From assembly GCA_027627225.1 (NCBI GenBank), contig CM051024.1, positions 44,581,347 to 44,645,346 of the forward strand: a stretch of 64,000 bases of DNA, given 5' to 3'. The translations under genes were made by a program, and so were the position numbers. Positions 36,674 through 48,251 of the stretch are shown piece by piece. Source of the DNA: Congeria kusceri (lineage: Eukaryota > Mollusca > Bivalvia > Myida > Dreissenidae). Positions within the stretch are counted from its first letter, which is position 1. Every line of letters starts with the position of its first letter. The notes beneath the pieces are model-generated. The model worked only from the letters and a program-made list of their open reading frames with translations. It did not search any database and was not told where the DNA came from.

Positions 36674-37446
36674 AACAAGAGCTGTCAGAGGACAGCACGC
36701 TCGACTATTCAAAGTATTTCAGTTGGTACATATTTTGGATAGTGAACGGGGCATACATTTGTTAAAATACAATATTTTTAAGTGAGCCTTAAATACTGAT
36801 ACTACAGTTGATGACAAATGTTAGGTCCAGGTTTCAAGCGAATAACTTATGTAGTTTTGAAGTAACAAAACTTTTGAATATAAACTTTAACCAGAAAATC
36901 TATGTGAAAAGGGGCATAACTCTGTCAAAATACAAAACATAGGTATGGATAATGTTGCCCCTGTTACTAGAGTTGATGACAAAAGTTAGTTCCAAGTTTA
37001 AAGTGAATAACCTATGTAGTTTTGAAGTTACCAAACTTTTGAATACAAACTTTAAACAGAAAATCTATATTAAAAAGGGACATAACTCTATCAAAAAACA
37101 AAATAGAGTTATGGGGAATGTTCACCCTGATACTGGAGCTGATGACAAAGGTTAGTTACAAGTTTCAAATGAATAACTTATGTAGTTTTGAAGTTACCAA
37201 ACTTTTGAATATAAACTTTAACCAGAAAATCTAAGTGAAAAAGGGGCATAACTCTGTCAAATTACAAAAACAGAGTTGCCCCTGACACTGGAGTTGATGG
37301 CAAAGGTATATTCCAAGTTTCAAGTGAATAACTTATGTAGTTTTGAAGTTACAAGACTTTGAATAAAAACTTTAACCAAATTCAGACGTGGACGCGGACG
37401 CCGGGGGTAGTAGGAAAGCTCACCTATTCTTCGAATAGTCGAGCTA
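36674..37446 (+). mobile_element. Helentron/HINE-like element, AACAAGAGCTGTC family, with central tandem array
   Basis: AACAAGAG runs directly into the perfect hairpin GCTGTCAGAGGACAGC (36681-36696). Subterminal inverted repeats are GCTCGACTATTC (36699-36710) and GAATAGTCGAGC (37433-37444). The end is GAGCTAA. Between them lie four units of about 165 bp, with GTTGATGACAAA at 36807, 36972, about 37137 and 37293, each carrying CATAACTCTGTCAAA. This is the clearest example of the shared architecture in the window. Confidence 0.75.
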
Positions 37447-38465
37447 AAAACGATTTGTTTTTATTTGGGATTTTGACTGGAAAATCGATGTAGCGTAGTT
37501 TCTGGCAACACATTGGTTTTTAGGCCTTGCACGCATCGATGAACCGGTGCTCTCCGCCATTTTGTTCACCAATGCAAAGCCATCATTTTGGCTCATGACA
37601 AGACAGTTCTGTGATCAAGGCTGAAGTAGAATTAACCACACAAAACTTTTTTTGTCATGATAATTAAACTATCTGCCTCATTATACTTAACGTATGATAA
37701 ATGTATGAAAATTAATGTACAACTACAATAATAGTAAGCATTCCTTTAAAATCTAGACTTATGTTCCAAATAGAATGAAAAGCACGCTAAAGAGACGTTC
37801 TCGTACACCACGAGTGGCTTTTGCTATAACAAGAGCTGTTTGTAAAACAGTTATGCCCCCTCTAGGTTAAAAAAGTTAAAGACAAATGTCACTCTATTGT
37901 TAAAAACACTGTGTTGATTTTCTCATGTTTCATGCTTTCCATGAATAACTGTACTTCTAACGGTAATATTAACTGTCATCAAATGGACAAGTCATTTTAA
38001 GGGCCGTCTATGAAACATGTTGAACATTATTAGAAGTTTACAATATATAATAAATTCAACAATTTACGAACCAAAAATCACTTGGTCAGTTTTTGTCCAC
38101 CAATAAGTAAATTTGCATCGAAAAACCACACCAATTTGTTTATAATTTATCTATTTTTTCTTCATTTGCTGTACCAATCTTTTTGTTCAATCTAATTGCA
38201 CCTCTGCCCCGTTATCAAAATGGCGATTATGCCCTTTGTGTGTAATTGTGTCAACAATTATCAGGGTCACGCTTCCGCTGTATTGCGAAGTGACACCTGA
38301 CAGGATACATATGTTTGAATGAGGTCAATTTGTCATAAAATTGTTTGGTATTCGGTTTTGACAGGGTTAAGTTTATTAAGGTTTTTTGGTATATAAAATA
38401 AGAAGGAAAAAAATCGGGACCGATATAGCGGTTCGGTTTTGACAGGGAATCGGTTTTCACAGGGT
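37447..38465. other. Unannotated sequence with a Helentron-like left end
   Basis: At 37828 AACAAGAG plus hairpin CTGTTTGTAAAACAG (37836-37850) and TATGCCCCC match the left end of the element at 22108. A right end was not found. Nothing else was recognised. Confidence 0.5.
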
Positions 38466-38832
38466 TCGGCTTGGTTTCATGGTATTATTAAGACGGTTTG
38501 GATAGGTTTCATGGTATTATTAAGACGGTTTGGACAGGTTTCATGGTATTATTAAGACGGTTTGGACAGGTTTCATGGTATTATTAAGACGGTTTGGACA
38601 GGTTTCATGGTATTATTAAGACGGTTTGGACAGGTTTCATGGTATTATTAAGACGGTTTGGATAGGTTTCATGGTATTATTAAGACGGTTTGGACAGGTT
38701 TCGTGGTATTATTAAGACGGTTTGGACAGGTTTCATGGTATTATTAAGACGGTTTGGACAGGTTTCGTGGTATTATTAAGACGGTTTGGACAGGTTTCAT
38801 GGTATTATTAAGACGGTTTGGACAGGTTTCTA
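38466..38832. repeat. Minisatellite, 32-bp unit, eleven copies
   Basis: The unit TTTCATGGTATTATTAAGAC plus GGTTTGGACAGG repeats every 32 bp starting near 38476 (38508, 38540 and so on to 38796). Variants are limited to ACAGG/ATAGG and CATGG/CGTGG. The very low divergence implies recent expansion or active homogenisation. Confidence 0.95.
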
Positions 38833-38930
38833 AGAGGTTGAAAGAGTCTAAAATAAATATTGTTTATTCATTTAGGACACAATATTTTCAGTGTAATTCT
38901 ATGTCAGAAGTGTCAATTCAATATGCTGTT

Positions 38931-39051
<121 letters not shown>

Positions 39052-39119
39052 CTAGTGTTTTTGTCATCTATGTAAGTTCAAAAAAAATATGTTAATTGTC
39101 AATGTCTAGTGTCACTGTG

Positions 39120-40917
39120 CAGTGTTTTTTTCTAGCCAATTTGGGGCCAAAATAGGGCCCATTCACAAAGTAAAAAAAGTATCCTTTTTTCACAAATTAT
39201 CAACCAAAATTCACAATTTGCTGGCAATTTTATGTTTTACTTTGTGCCTTTTTATTTTTTATTCCATGCACATGTTTTCTTCTACAATAATTAAGATTTT
39301 TATATGAAAATGCATAGACCTTTTCGACATTCCAATAAAGGGAGATCACTCTGCGTTGGAGATTGAGGTCAGGGGGGTTCCTACTGAATAGGCTACGTCT
39401 GCATATTCTGATATTTGTTCTTGGTGAGAGCATTTTTGCTCATTTAACTATATGATTTGAAAGGAAAATTGTTACTTGTTGTGGAGAAATATATATAAGT
39501 CGGCTTTTATACATATTTATGCTTTATATGCACTTTCTTATGTTTTAAACAGGTAAAAATGTAACATTCTAAACGTGGGTGGGGTATGGATATTTATCAT
39601 TTAATGATAAAAAAACTAAGCTATAAAGGCAACAGATTTTATTTTGGCATTAGATTTAATACCTTTCTTTCAAATAGGTTATGACATAATAAAGAGAACG
39701 CCAGGTTATGAAATAATAAAGAGAACGCCAGTATATTTATTTTCATGCACGTTATGTTTATCCATATTAGTACTTAAATGTGTCATCAGTATTTGTCAAT
39801 AGAAAACGTAAAGGCAATATTTAAAAGTTTTAATGTATAATACAGAATTGCATAGAGCAGCCAGCTCAGTATGTTTATACATAATATTATTGTGTGTTTG
39901 TATTACAGTATATCCTTGCAATAATAATAATAATAAAAATAATAATAATACTTTAATTGAACTTTAAATGTTTCAGGTAACTATCACAAACAGAATCTGG
40001 AATGTCTCACCATGATTTTCCAGGGGATTATTTTTCACCTGACTGTAGTATCCTGTGATGAATTAGCATATTGTGACACACAACACCACTAATGTAATTA
40101 CATTTATAAAAAATATATAAATATTATGTGATGTGTGTTCAAGTTAGGTAATATTATTAATTGTCCAAATTCATGTGAATATATTTTAAATAATAATGTT
40201 AATGAATTGTTATTATCATATCAGATGGTTGTTGATATTGTTGTTGATAGATGGTTGTTGATAGATGGTTGTTGATGGATTGTCATCAGTATTTAGTAAT
40301 CACTCATCTGTGAGCATACAAAGTTCTAAGTCGAAACATCCTTGAGCAAAACATCATTGGTGCAAAACATTCCGGAACCCGCAGACAGTGGAAAAGTGAT
40401 CCATTGGTGACCTGAATAATTTTCTTTGTCGATTCAGTCTGCCGGGCCATGACCCTTGACCGCTTTGTGATTTTGTGTAACACCACTGCGGGAAGTACCT
40501 ATATATATTCTATAGATAAATTGTTCATTGTGACATTGGAACCAGCATTAACTATGACTGTCCAAGTTCCTGTTCAAAATGGGTACACTGGAAATGTCAG
40601 CCCAACTCAATAGCTGGTGATGAACCTGCTTGTTTTTTTACTGTACTGTACTAAAACTTGTGAAAAAGTGACTAAGTAGTACTGGTTCTACACAGGAATA
40701 TACTAATTAAAACATTTCCATGCTCTGAACATTACTAATGTATTTTTTTGTGAAACTTGTTTTAGTATAATTGAATACTTTATGTAATTTTGTTTATTTG
40801 TGTGCTGTGGATGTGATTTTGAAATGCTTTATATTTATAGCTTAAAAGAGATTATAGATTATTTTCACAATTCAAGGGGCCCCAGGGCCCACTTACAAAC
40901 GGCTGAAAAAAACACTA
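39120..40917. mobile_element. Possible hAT-like element, CAGTGTTTTTTTC ends
   Basis: The left end CAGTGTTTTTTTCTAGCC and the inverted right end TAGTGTTTTTTTCAGCC match with one indel; both are followed by GGGCC-rich sequence (AATAGGGCCC / GTGGGCCC). The last base of the right TIR differs and no 8-bp duplication is seen. A two-copy 29-bp duplication (TAATAAAGAGAACGCCAG) is at 39688-39733 and a GATGGTTGTTGAT array is at about 40223-40276. No transposase was recognised. Confidence 0.45.
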
Positions 40918-41763
40918 ATGTGAATGTGTCTCCTGGCTTAAACATGTTGTAATTAATTTATTAAATATTAAAAAAGGCCATCATTTGCTCAAGATATTTA
41001 AGAAGCATATTATTACAATAAAGATTGTTTAAACGAAGTGATTGTGAAGAAAGTGGATTAGAAAGTACTGAGTATTGTATGGTCATGATCTGAGACTGTG
41101 ACAGATCACAACTCATGTGTTGGAACACTGGTTGGTAATGTAAACAATCGACGGATTGATGAACCCATGAATACAGACCTATTATAACTGCAATTATTTT
41201 TATGTCAAGCAGAAAACAAACAGATCTATTAGCTAATGCATAAACATACACTTACCTAAATATAAAATATCCAGCAAATGTCAGGAACGATTTATTCTGC
41301 AAGCTGCAACAAGAACTACTTCTGAAATTAAGTAACAAATGTTATCGATATTTTTATTAGCCAACGATGACGCCTATCAACCAATGAAATATCTGTTTAC
41401 ATTACACAAAATTAAGATTTATCTGCCCTTTGGAGTTCTTTCCAGTAAAGGCACTCTCAACAAAAAAGTCAGCGAAAAGCGGTATTATTTTCTTTGTCGT
41501 CAACATCTCGTAAATCGCGCATGTCTCTTTTAGTTGAAATTGTATCTATGTAAACATAGGTGTGATTAGTAGTTCATGAGAAAGTTTGGTTGAAATCAAG
41601 GGTTTCCTTAACATTAAAGTTTCTCATCTCAGTAATTTAGTCTTAGGAAGTTAGGTTATGAAATCATGTTGTTATAATAAATAAATAATCATAAAGCATG
41701 AATGACGATCATAAAGTCAGATAATTTTTCTATAGTTTCTGTATTTTGTATAAACAAACAATA
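40918..41763. other. Unannotated sequence left of the LTR element
   Basis: No gene or repeat was recognised. Confidence 0.5.
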
Positions 41764-42855
41764 TGTAGGATCCTTTGGATTATTCGCACAATAAATCACC
41801 ACGAGAGATGCAGCGTCATTTACAGTCTTTTATTCATCATGTGGTACATGCTGATTCTCTATAAAATACAACAACAAGAATACACAATTCATGCAACAAC
41901 AGTCTTACTTGTAGGTAACACATCAGTGAATATTAAATAATAGAAATATAAATAATAACAAATCAGTGCTACAGATAATTTTTCAGGCAAACAGTTTTTC
42001 ACTGCCAGTTTTTGTAATCAAATAGTTTTTTGACTGACCACCTTCAAGATTAATTAGTTTTTGTCAATTTTAAAATAGTTTTCAGTCTATAATTTACAAT
42101 TAAAAAATCTGCTTTTTTTGGTCCATTACAATTTTGCTTGTTGAAAAGCTGTCAAATTTAGTTCACTATTTCATAAATGGTTGCAAATTACTGTAATAAA
42201 TGAACAATGAATGCAGAACTTTGCCTTTGAACAATAATTACATGATTGTTTTTATTTTTTAATTCAACCATGTTTTTCTTTCAATACTGGTTCCAAGTCA
42301 AAATGGTTACAACATCTGGTTCCCAATTCTTATTACTTACACTTTAAATCTGCATATCTGATTGATACAGAAGCAAATGTATGGAACCAGGAAAGTCAAA
42401 ACTGTCTCTATTTTGATGCGGTGCTATAGTAATTATTAACTCAGCAAATAATCCATGTCAATAAAAACGATACAAATGTGGTTGCAATTCGTTTTTTTTT
42501 TAAGTATTAATTCGTTTTTTAACTACAGCTTTTAAAAATTAAATCGTTTTTCAATAAAATCAATTCGTTTTAGCGAAAAAACGATGCTTATCTGTAGCAC
42601 TGACAAATATATTTTATATTCAACGAAACACACAACTTACGCTGACTTATACATCAAAAACAAACATCTAAAACCGATTGTGATATCTCTACACGTATTA
42701 AATATAATCCAAGATCCTAACTGTAAACGTTTATACTTGAAAAACAACAAAACGGCAGAGATGACATATAAAGAATATGACGTCGACGTATTTGACATGA
42801 CGTTGCATGCTATTTCGTGTTTAAGAATATGAACGTAACGTACGTCGTTCTTACA
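41764..42855 (-). repeat. 3' LTR of the BEL/Pao element, enlarged by a DNA transposon
   Basis: It starts TGTAGGATCC and ends TTCTTACA, matching the LTR at 50247-50697 on both sides of a 639-bp insertion (41964-42602). Without the insertion and its duplicated hexamer it is about 447 bp. By eye the two LTRs differ at roughly two dozen positions. A purine-rich tract, seen as GTCCCCACC on the + strand, lies just inside at 42856 and fits a polypurine tract next to a 3' LTR. Confidence 0.9.
41964..42602. mobile_element. Non-autonomous DNA transposon inside the LTR, 15-bp perfect TIRs
   Basis: CAGTGCTACAGATAA and TTATCTGTAGCACTG are exact inverted repeats. The hexamer ACAAAT is found on both sides, while the uninterrupted LTR at 50247-50697 has it once, which defines the target duplication. 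Subterminal words AATAGTTTTTTGAC, TTAGTTTTTGTC (left) and AATTCGTTTT, ATCGTTTTTC (right) are repeated. CAGTG ends suggest hAT-like, but hAT duplications are normally 8 bp, so the superfamily is open. No transposase frame. Confidence 0.85.
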
Positions 42856-42868
42856 GTCCCCACCATAA
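42856..42868 (-). other. Putative polypurine tract
   Basis: Read on the - strand it is ATGGTGGGGAC directly before the 3' LTR, the expected place for second-strand priming. Confidence 0.55.
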
Positions 42869-43288
42869 AATTACTTAATTTCATAATGATTACAACAAGC
42901 AAGTATACAATTTAATTGGTATAAATGATAGTTGACAATTAAATTTAAATTAAAGTCCTATTAAAATTCAATTAGACAAACACGGTGAATCCTATTTCAT
43001 AAAAAGTATGATTAAACAAGTATCGGTCTAATAATAAATGCACCAATAAAGGCATAATATTCACTCACAATCATGCAAATTGTAAATATGTATTCAAATG
43101 CATTTCCACTGCTATCAAAGGGTCATGAATAATTGTTTAACACAACAAGAATTCCTGAGCTAAACAACAAAAAATGGTAAGATGGATGATCACCAGTATA
43201 ATAATGACACATTTATACATTGTTATATTCTAAAAGCAAATAAATACCTTATTAGTGGTGTATTTGATATTTGTTTAGTAAGAACATT

Positions 43289-44399
43289 CTAGTTTCGGTT
43301 TGAACATTCTAGTAAACATAATTTTGTAATTGGTTTAACCAATTGTGACGTACGAGTTTTCACCACACAACTACGGACAAGTCCATTCCGACCCAACATT
43401 ACTTTGACCACCTTGCCTATGTTCCACTGATCTCTTGGGACATTGTCTTCAGCGACTAGAACGATGTCCCCAGCACGAATATTAATCATCTGCCGCTGCC
43501 ATTTCTGACGTGCTTGTAGCAGTTGCAAGTACTCGCGTGTCCACCTTCGCCAGAATACGTCAGCTAAATACTGTACTTGTTTCCGCCATCGCTTGGCGTA
43601 GTTGTCTGTCTTTTGAAATACTCCTGTAGGGATGCTTGTGTTGGATTTCATAAGAAGATGCATACTGGGCATGAGTGCAGGTGGGTCACGTGGATCGTTG
43701 ACGGGCGTTATTGGACGATCATTTATGATTTTCTCTGCTTCAGCCATTAGCGTTAAGAGTTGTTCATCAGTGAGCATTTGCTCTCCTATGAGTGATTTCA
43801 AAATGGAACGGGTGGTCCTAATCATTCTCTCCCAAGCACCACCCATATGACTGGCATGTGGTGGGTTGAAGTGCCATTCAATGACACTATTTGTCATGCG
43901 TTTCCCGATAATGGACTGATTCCACTCATGTAATGTTTTCACGATCGCCGCTTACCAAATTAGTTCCATTGTCACTGAATACTTTTTCAGGAGTACGTCT
44001 TCTGCTTGCGAATGGCTGGAAGGCGGAGAAAAATGAGTCCGTTGTGAGACTATGCGATACTACCAAATGTACAGCTCTATTGGCAAGACACGTGAATAAA
44101 TAGCCGTACCGTTTAACGTGAGATCGACCGACCTTAACCAACAAAGGTCCTAAATAATCAATTCCGATGTAGGTAAATGGCGGCTTATCAGGTGTTGTCT
44201 GCTCTTGATGCAAAGGTGCCATCTGTTGTTGACAAAGGTTGCCATGGTAACTACTGCATATGAAACATGTACCTATTACCCTTTTGACACTAATTGGACC
44301 TTTGGTAATCCAATAACGTTCAAGGGTACTCGATAACACTTGGTGAAGTCCTACATGGCCTAACAGCTCGTGATGGTGACATATGATCAGGGTTGTCAT
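43289..44399 (-). pseudogene. BEL/Pao integrase with C-terminal DUF5641-like domain, frameshifted
   Basis: Two overlapping frames make one integrase. The upstream frame (43926-44399) has an H2C2-type zinc finger (HHHELLGH ... CFIC) and the start of the catalytic core (YIGIDYLGP, SDNGTN). The downstream frame (43289-43942) supplies the rest (HMGGAWERMIRT, INDRPIT) and a C-terminal domain with VLVAEDNVPRDQW and GKVVKV. The expected acidic triad is visible: D in GIDYLGP, D in SDNGTN and E in GAWER. The frames are offset near 43930, so an indel breaks the gene just after SDNGTN. Family role: inserts the element's cDNA into host DNA. It is the last domain of pol, as usual for BEL/Pao. Confidence 0.85.
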
Positions 44400-44464
44400 G
44401 TGATGTCAAGCGGGTAATATAATCTGGCCCGTTGTATTCCCAGCTATACGACCATTCACCTTTA

Positions 44465-45483
44465 TTAGCCACTGTCGAAAACAGGATTTAGTGGAGCAAT
44501 ACTGCTACCTTTTTGTACTGCTTTAGACCTTTTCATTTGACTCAGCTCTGTTACGTAATGTTGTCCCAGGACATTGGCGAGTATTGGGGCCTTGGCTTTA
44601 CGTAGTTCTTCAACGGTTATATAGTCCTTTTCACATCCAGGATCCTTTTTCAAGTATTGGTGTACACAGTATGATTTGAAGCGAAGAAGCCACACTACTG
44701 CAAGTTTAAGTTTCTCCCATGAAGAGAAGTATGCATACAAACTGTCTACTGCGTCGCTGTTTGTTATTAATATTGTTGTCTCCCTTTTTACTTCTACATC
44801 GTCTTCATGAACTTCGACCGGCATGTGATTTGTGGGCCACTTGGCCGGATCTTGCAAAAGGAAGTCAGGTCCGTTTAGCCATACGTTCATGCCTTTTATG
44901 TCTCTCGCATCGAGGCCTCTTGATGTAATATCAGCGGGATTTGAATTTGTATCTACATGGCATCCACTGGTCTGGTCTTGTGATCTCATGAATAATAGCA
45001 ACTCTGTTTCCAACAAACGTTTTGAACCTTTTGGATTGATTATTGGTGTAGCCCAGCACTATTGTAGAATCTGTCCAAAACGTTACTTGCTCACTTTTAA
45101 TTTCTAGTTCGTTGGATAATTGTTCGTACAAGCGGCATGCAACTACAGCACCCGACAGCTCCAGTCTAGGTATAGAAATTTGTTTAATCGGTGCTAATCG
45201 TGACTTTCCGATGATCAGTGTGCAACTGACATGGCCAGACCTTTCATCTGTGAGCCCTAAGTATGCACATGCGCCATAACCTTAGGTGATCCGTCACTGA
45301 AGATGTGTAGCTGGACGTTTGAAATATGCGACATTCCTGCTTTGTAACAGCGGTTGATGTGCACATCCTCCAGACCAGGTAATGACGACAACCAGTTCTG
45401 CCATTCTGTCTGCTGTTGGTAAGGAATAGGATCGTCCCATCCAAGTTTCTGTCTACATATTTTCTGAACAATAGCTTATGCAC
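44465..45483 (-). pseudogene. BEL/Pao A17 / RNase H-like region, broken into several frames
   Basis: The frame 44931-45131 contains VTFWTDSTIVLGYTNNQSKR and FVGNRVAII, and 44465-45016 contains NPADITSRGLDA, LNGPDFLL and KWP. This order is typical of the region annotated as peptidase A17 in BEL/Pao polyproteins, with an RNase H-like DS motif. An upstream piece at 45244-45483 is in yet another frame. At least two frame changes separate these blocks, so no single product is possible. Confidence 0.8.
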
Positions 45484-45787
45484 ATAGCGTCATAGGAGTA
45501 ACTAATCCAATGGGGCCAAATATTGCACTCACAGTTGAGAGAATTCCACGTCTTGTGAAGGGCTTATCAGCTAGTTTTACGTCGAACTTTATCTTGTCGT
45601 CATTTACATCCCACGTAACCCCAAGTGCACGGTCACACTGTAAAATCTTCTTCTGGACTCAGATTCCTAACTGGTGGCGCTCGTTCTTCTTTAGGTATTG
45701 TCTCGATCACCCTCCTGCTGTTGCTAAGCCATTTTGTGAGACGAAAGCCACCTTTTTGTAACAGTTTCCGTAAATCTCCGGACATCT

Positions 45788-46400
45788 CTATTGAGGCACC
45801 GTGTCTTCTGTAGGCACCGATTTAAGACAATCGTCATCATAAAAGTTCCTTTCGACTGTCGATATAACTTCCTCTGTTAACATGCTAGCTTGATCTTCGG
45901 CGATGCGTTTTAATGCAAATGCTGCACAACTTGGCAATGACGTTGCTCCGATTAGATGTACATTAATTCTGAAACACTTCGGAGATTGGTTTATGTCACC
46001 GCTTGGCCACCACAGGAACCTCAGCGCATTTCTATCGTCATCTTTAACGCGAACTTGATGGAACATTGCCTCCACATCAGCCGCTATCCCAATGTGTTCT
46101 GGGCAAAATCTTAAGGAAACACCCACTAGACTATTAATAAAATCCGGCCCCTGCATGAGGTGACTGTTCAATGGTAGCCCTTTGTATTTTGCAGCACAGT
46201 TAAATACTACACAAATTTTTCCAGGTTTGTTCACGTTGGTCAGTGGACGATGAGGTAAGTACCAAACTCGATTTGAGTTTGTTTCATCCATTTTCACTTC
46301 TTCATCGTAACACTTTTAAATATATTCTTCCACAGCCGTCGTGTACATTCTTTGAAGGTCCTCATTCCGCGACAAATTCCGTTTTAGTTGTGACAGTCGA
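45788..46400 (-). pseudogene. BEL/Pao reverse transcriptase, truncated frame
   Basis: The frame 45788-46297 has YLPHRPL, NKPGKICVVFNCAAKYKG, LQ-like MQGPDFINSLVGV, IAADVEAMFHQVRV and ALRFLWWPSGD, the standard series of BEL/Pao RT motifs. The active-site box reads YDDD where the family normally has YVDD. Palm residue D in ADVEAMF is kept. The frame closes after LKSV near 45788, and the N-terminal part (46300-46500) is in another frame. Family role: copies element RNA into DNA. Confidence 0.85.
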
Positions 46401-46500
46401 GCTTGTGCTAGCGTTCAATTGTTCAGAAGACAGATTTTTTCGTTGCGCCGTGGTAAACCCAACTTGTAATGGCCATTCTCGTGAGTTATCGAAGATTTCA

Positions 46501-47164
46501 TCATTTCAACGTGCGTCGATCTTCAACAGACATGGCCTCCTTATTGCATGATATTTCACTGAAGTCGGTGGTCCAGAATCGCTCGAGTTGTTGCTGTAGT
46601 ATTAAGTCACTGGACTGCTGGAAATTGACGTTAACGTTCTTTGGCGCGCTCGCTTCTAACAGGGCCACGCACTGCCCAACCAAGGCGGGGCGGATAGCGT
46701 ATGTTTGATCAACGTCACCGGAACATACTTCAAGTGGAATGTGTGCTTCTGGAATGTCTGTCCCAATTAGTAGTATGACATCACCAAAATCCACTGGTGG
46801 TAAGTTAAATGTCAGACAGATGTGGAAAACGATGAATGTCAACATTCAAGGCAGCAGATTTCGTTGAAATTGGTAAAGTTTACTGACCACACTTTTTGTA
46901 AATTCACCGTTGAGTCTCCTTGTACCGAGCGCACCTGTAGGTCCACTTTGCGACCCTCATGGAGTGTGTTTATCGAACATGCCGTTGACATCGTAAAGGT
47001 AATAGGCATACTGTCAGCATCCAGTTCCCGTAATAAGCGTTCGTCGCACAGCGTTCGGCGCCGTCATCTAGAAGTGAATACATGTTGCAGGAAGTCCCGT
47101 TTCTCCCCTTAACAACGACCGGAATAATACCTAGACAGTTCTTGACCCTTTTGATGCAGAGCAA
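46501..47164 (-). pseudogene. BEL/Pao protease and linker region (DUF1758-like), frameshifted
   Basis: Frame 46970-47164 has IIPVVVKG and LLDDGAERC, the retropepsin-type DDGA/DSGA active site. Frame 46501-46845 continues with VILLIGTDIPEAH and a linker LERFWTTDFSEIS typical of the approach to BEL/Pao RT. The two frames differ, so an indel lies between about 46845 and 46970. Confidence 0.75.
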
Positions 47165-47442
47165 TTTACAGACATGTCTGTAGCTGTGTGGTTGTCATCT
47201 GACTTAATCCAACGATGTTTTAGAAAATGGTGCTTTCCCTTCCAATCCGGCACTTTACAAACATTTGTTTTTCTACACGTACTTACAAAATGGCTACGTT
47301 TCAAACAATTGTAACAAAGTTTCAATCTCTTTACAAGGTCGTTGCGCTCAATAAGAGACATGTTCTGGAACTTATTGCATACTGACAAATCAACACATGA
47401 ATGTACTACAAACTCATTTCTTATTAGCATCAACGTCATCAC
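47131..47442 (-). pseudogene. Gag zinc-knuckle region
   Basis: The frame carries FVVHSCVD, then LVKRLKLCYNCLKRSHFVST and CRKTNVCKVPDWKGKHHFL. CxxC...H...C spacing is that of a nucleocapsid-type zinc knuckle followed by a CxxC...H-H motif common in BEL/Pao gag. Family role: binds element RNA during packaging. Confidence 0.8.
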
Positions 47443-47533
47443 TATGAGTGCTCAAAGGCGTAACTTTAGGTTTCATCCCAGTCATATCTGGTTTTTGCAT
47501 CATCAAGTAGCGATCAGACATTTTAATATCAAC

Positions 47534-47616
47534 ATTGCGTGCACTATCTTTAACAAGGTCCATACCGTACATTCATTGCGTGCACTATCTTTAACAAGGT
47601 CCATACCGTACATTGA
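47534..47616 (-). repeat. 41-bp tandem duplication inside gag
   Basis: CATTGCGTGCACTATCTTTA and the rest of the unit, ending GTACATT, occur twice in a row. Because 41 is not a multiple of three, the duplication itself shifts the gag frame; the translated word YGMDLVKDSARNE is followed by its out-of-frame copy. Confidence 0.9.
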
Positions 47617-47709
47617 GCTAGCCACACAAGATTTCTCATCAACAAACATAGAAAGATCAGAAAAGAGCGGCTCTCTGCCAGACTCGGTTATTAAATACAC
47701 AACTTCGAC

Positions 47710-48250
47710 TTATTTTGTTCTCATGTGCATAGGTAATCGTTTTAAAATTTTTCTAAGATTATCAGAATTGTCAATATCCGACCCAAAACCTAACTGAGAA
47801 AGTGCAATCTCACATTTCTGCATCTCTAAAGAGAGTCTGAACAAGGCATCTACATCAGATGACTTAATAGATGGATCTTGAACTAATGTGTCAATATATG
47901 ATCTAACAATCAAAATGTGGCCGGCCATATCGTGAATACAAAATAGATCTGGCTCGTTTGTAGCCTTCGCATGGTACTGACAAAACGCAATCTTCAATAC
48001 AGAGTTTTGCCTCTCCCTGACAATACTGAATAAGATAGCTTAATCTTAAACGGTCATCGGACAATCTGCTTTCAATATTTACCTCAAAATTTATAATAAA
48101 CTTCTGAAAATCAATTGACTGACCACTAAACGTTTGCATTTCTGGTTTGGGTAAATTAAACCCTTCTTGTAAGGTATCAGCCAATCGCTGAAATACCATG
48201 TCAATGTTTGTTACATTGTTGCTTGTTGGGATTACACTCACAACTGATTC
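47710..48250 (-). pseudogene. BEL/Pao gag core (DUF1759-like)
   Basis: Frame 47903-48382 includes LPKPEMQTFSGQSIDFQKF, INFEVNIESR, LSDDRLRLSYLIQYCQGEAK and YSRYGRPH, a classic DUF1759 gag core. The neighbouring frame 47710-47997 continues the region (DALFRLSLEMQKCEIALSQL, PMHM-RTK), showing a shift near 47990. It runs in frame with the upstream 36-bp minisatellite. Confidence 0.85.
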
Positions 48251-48251
48251 C

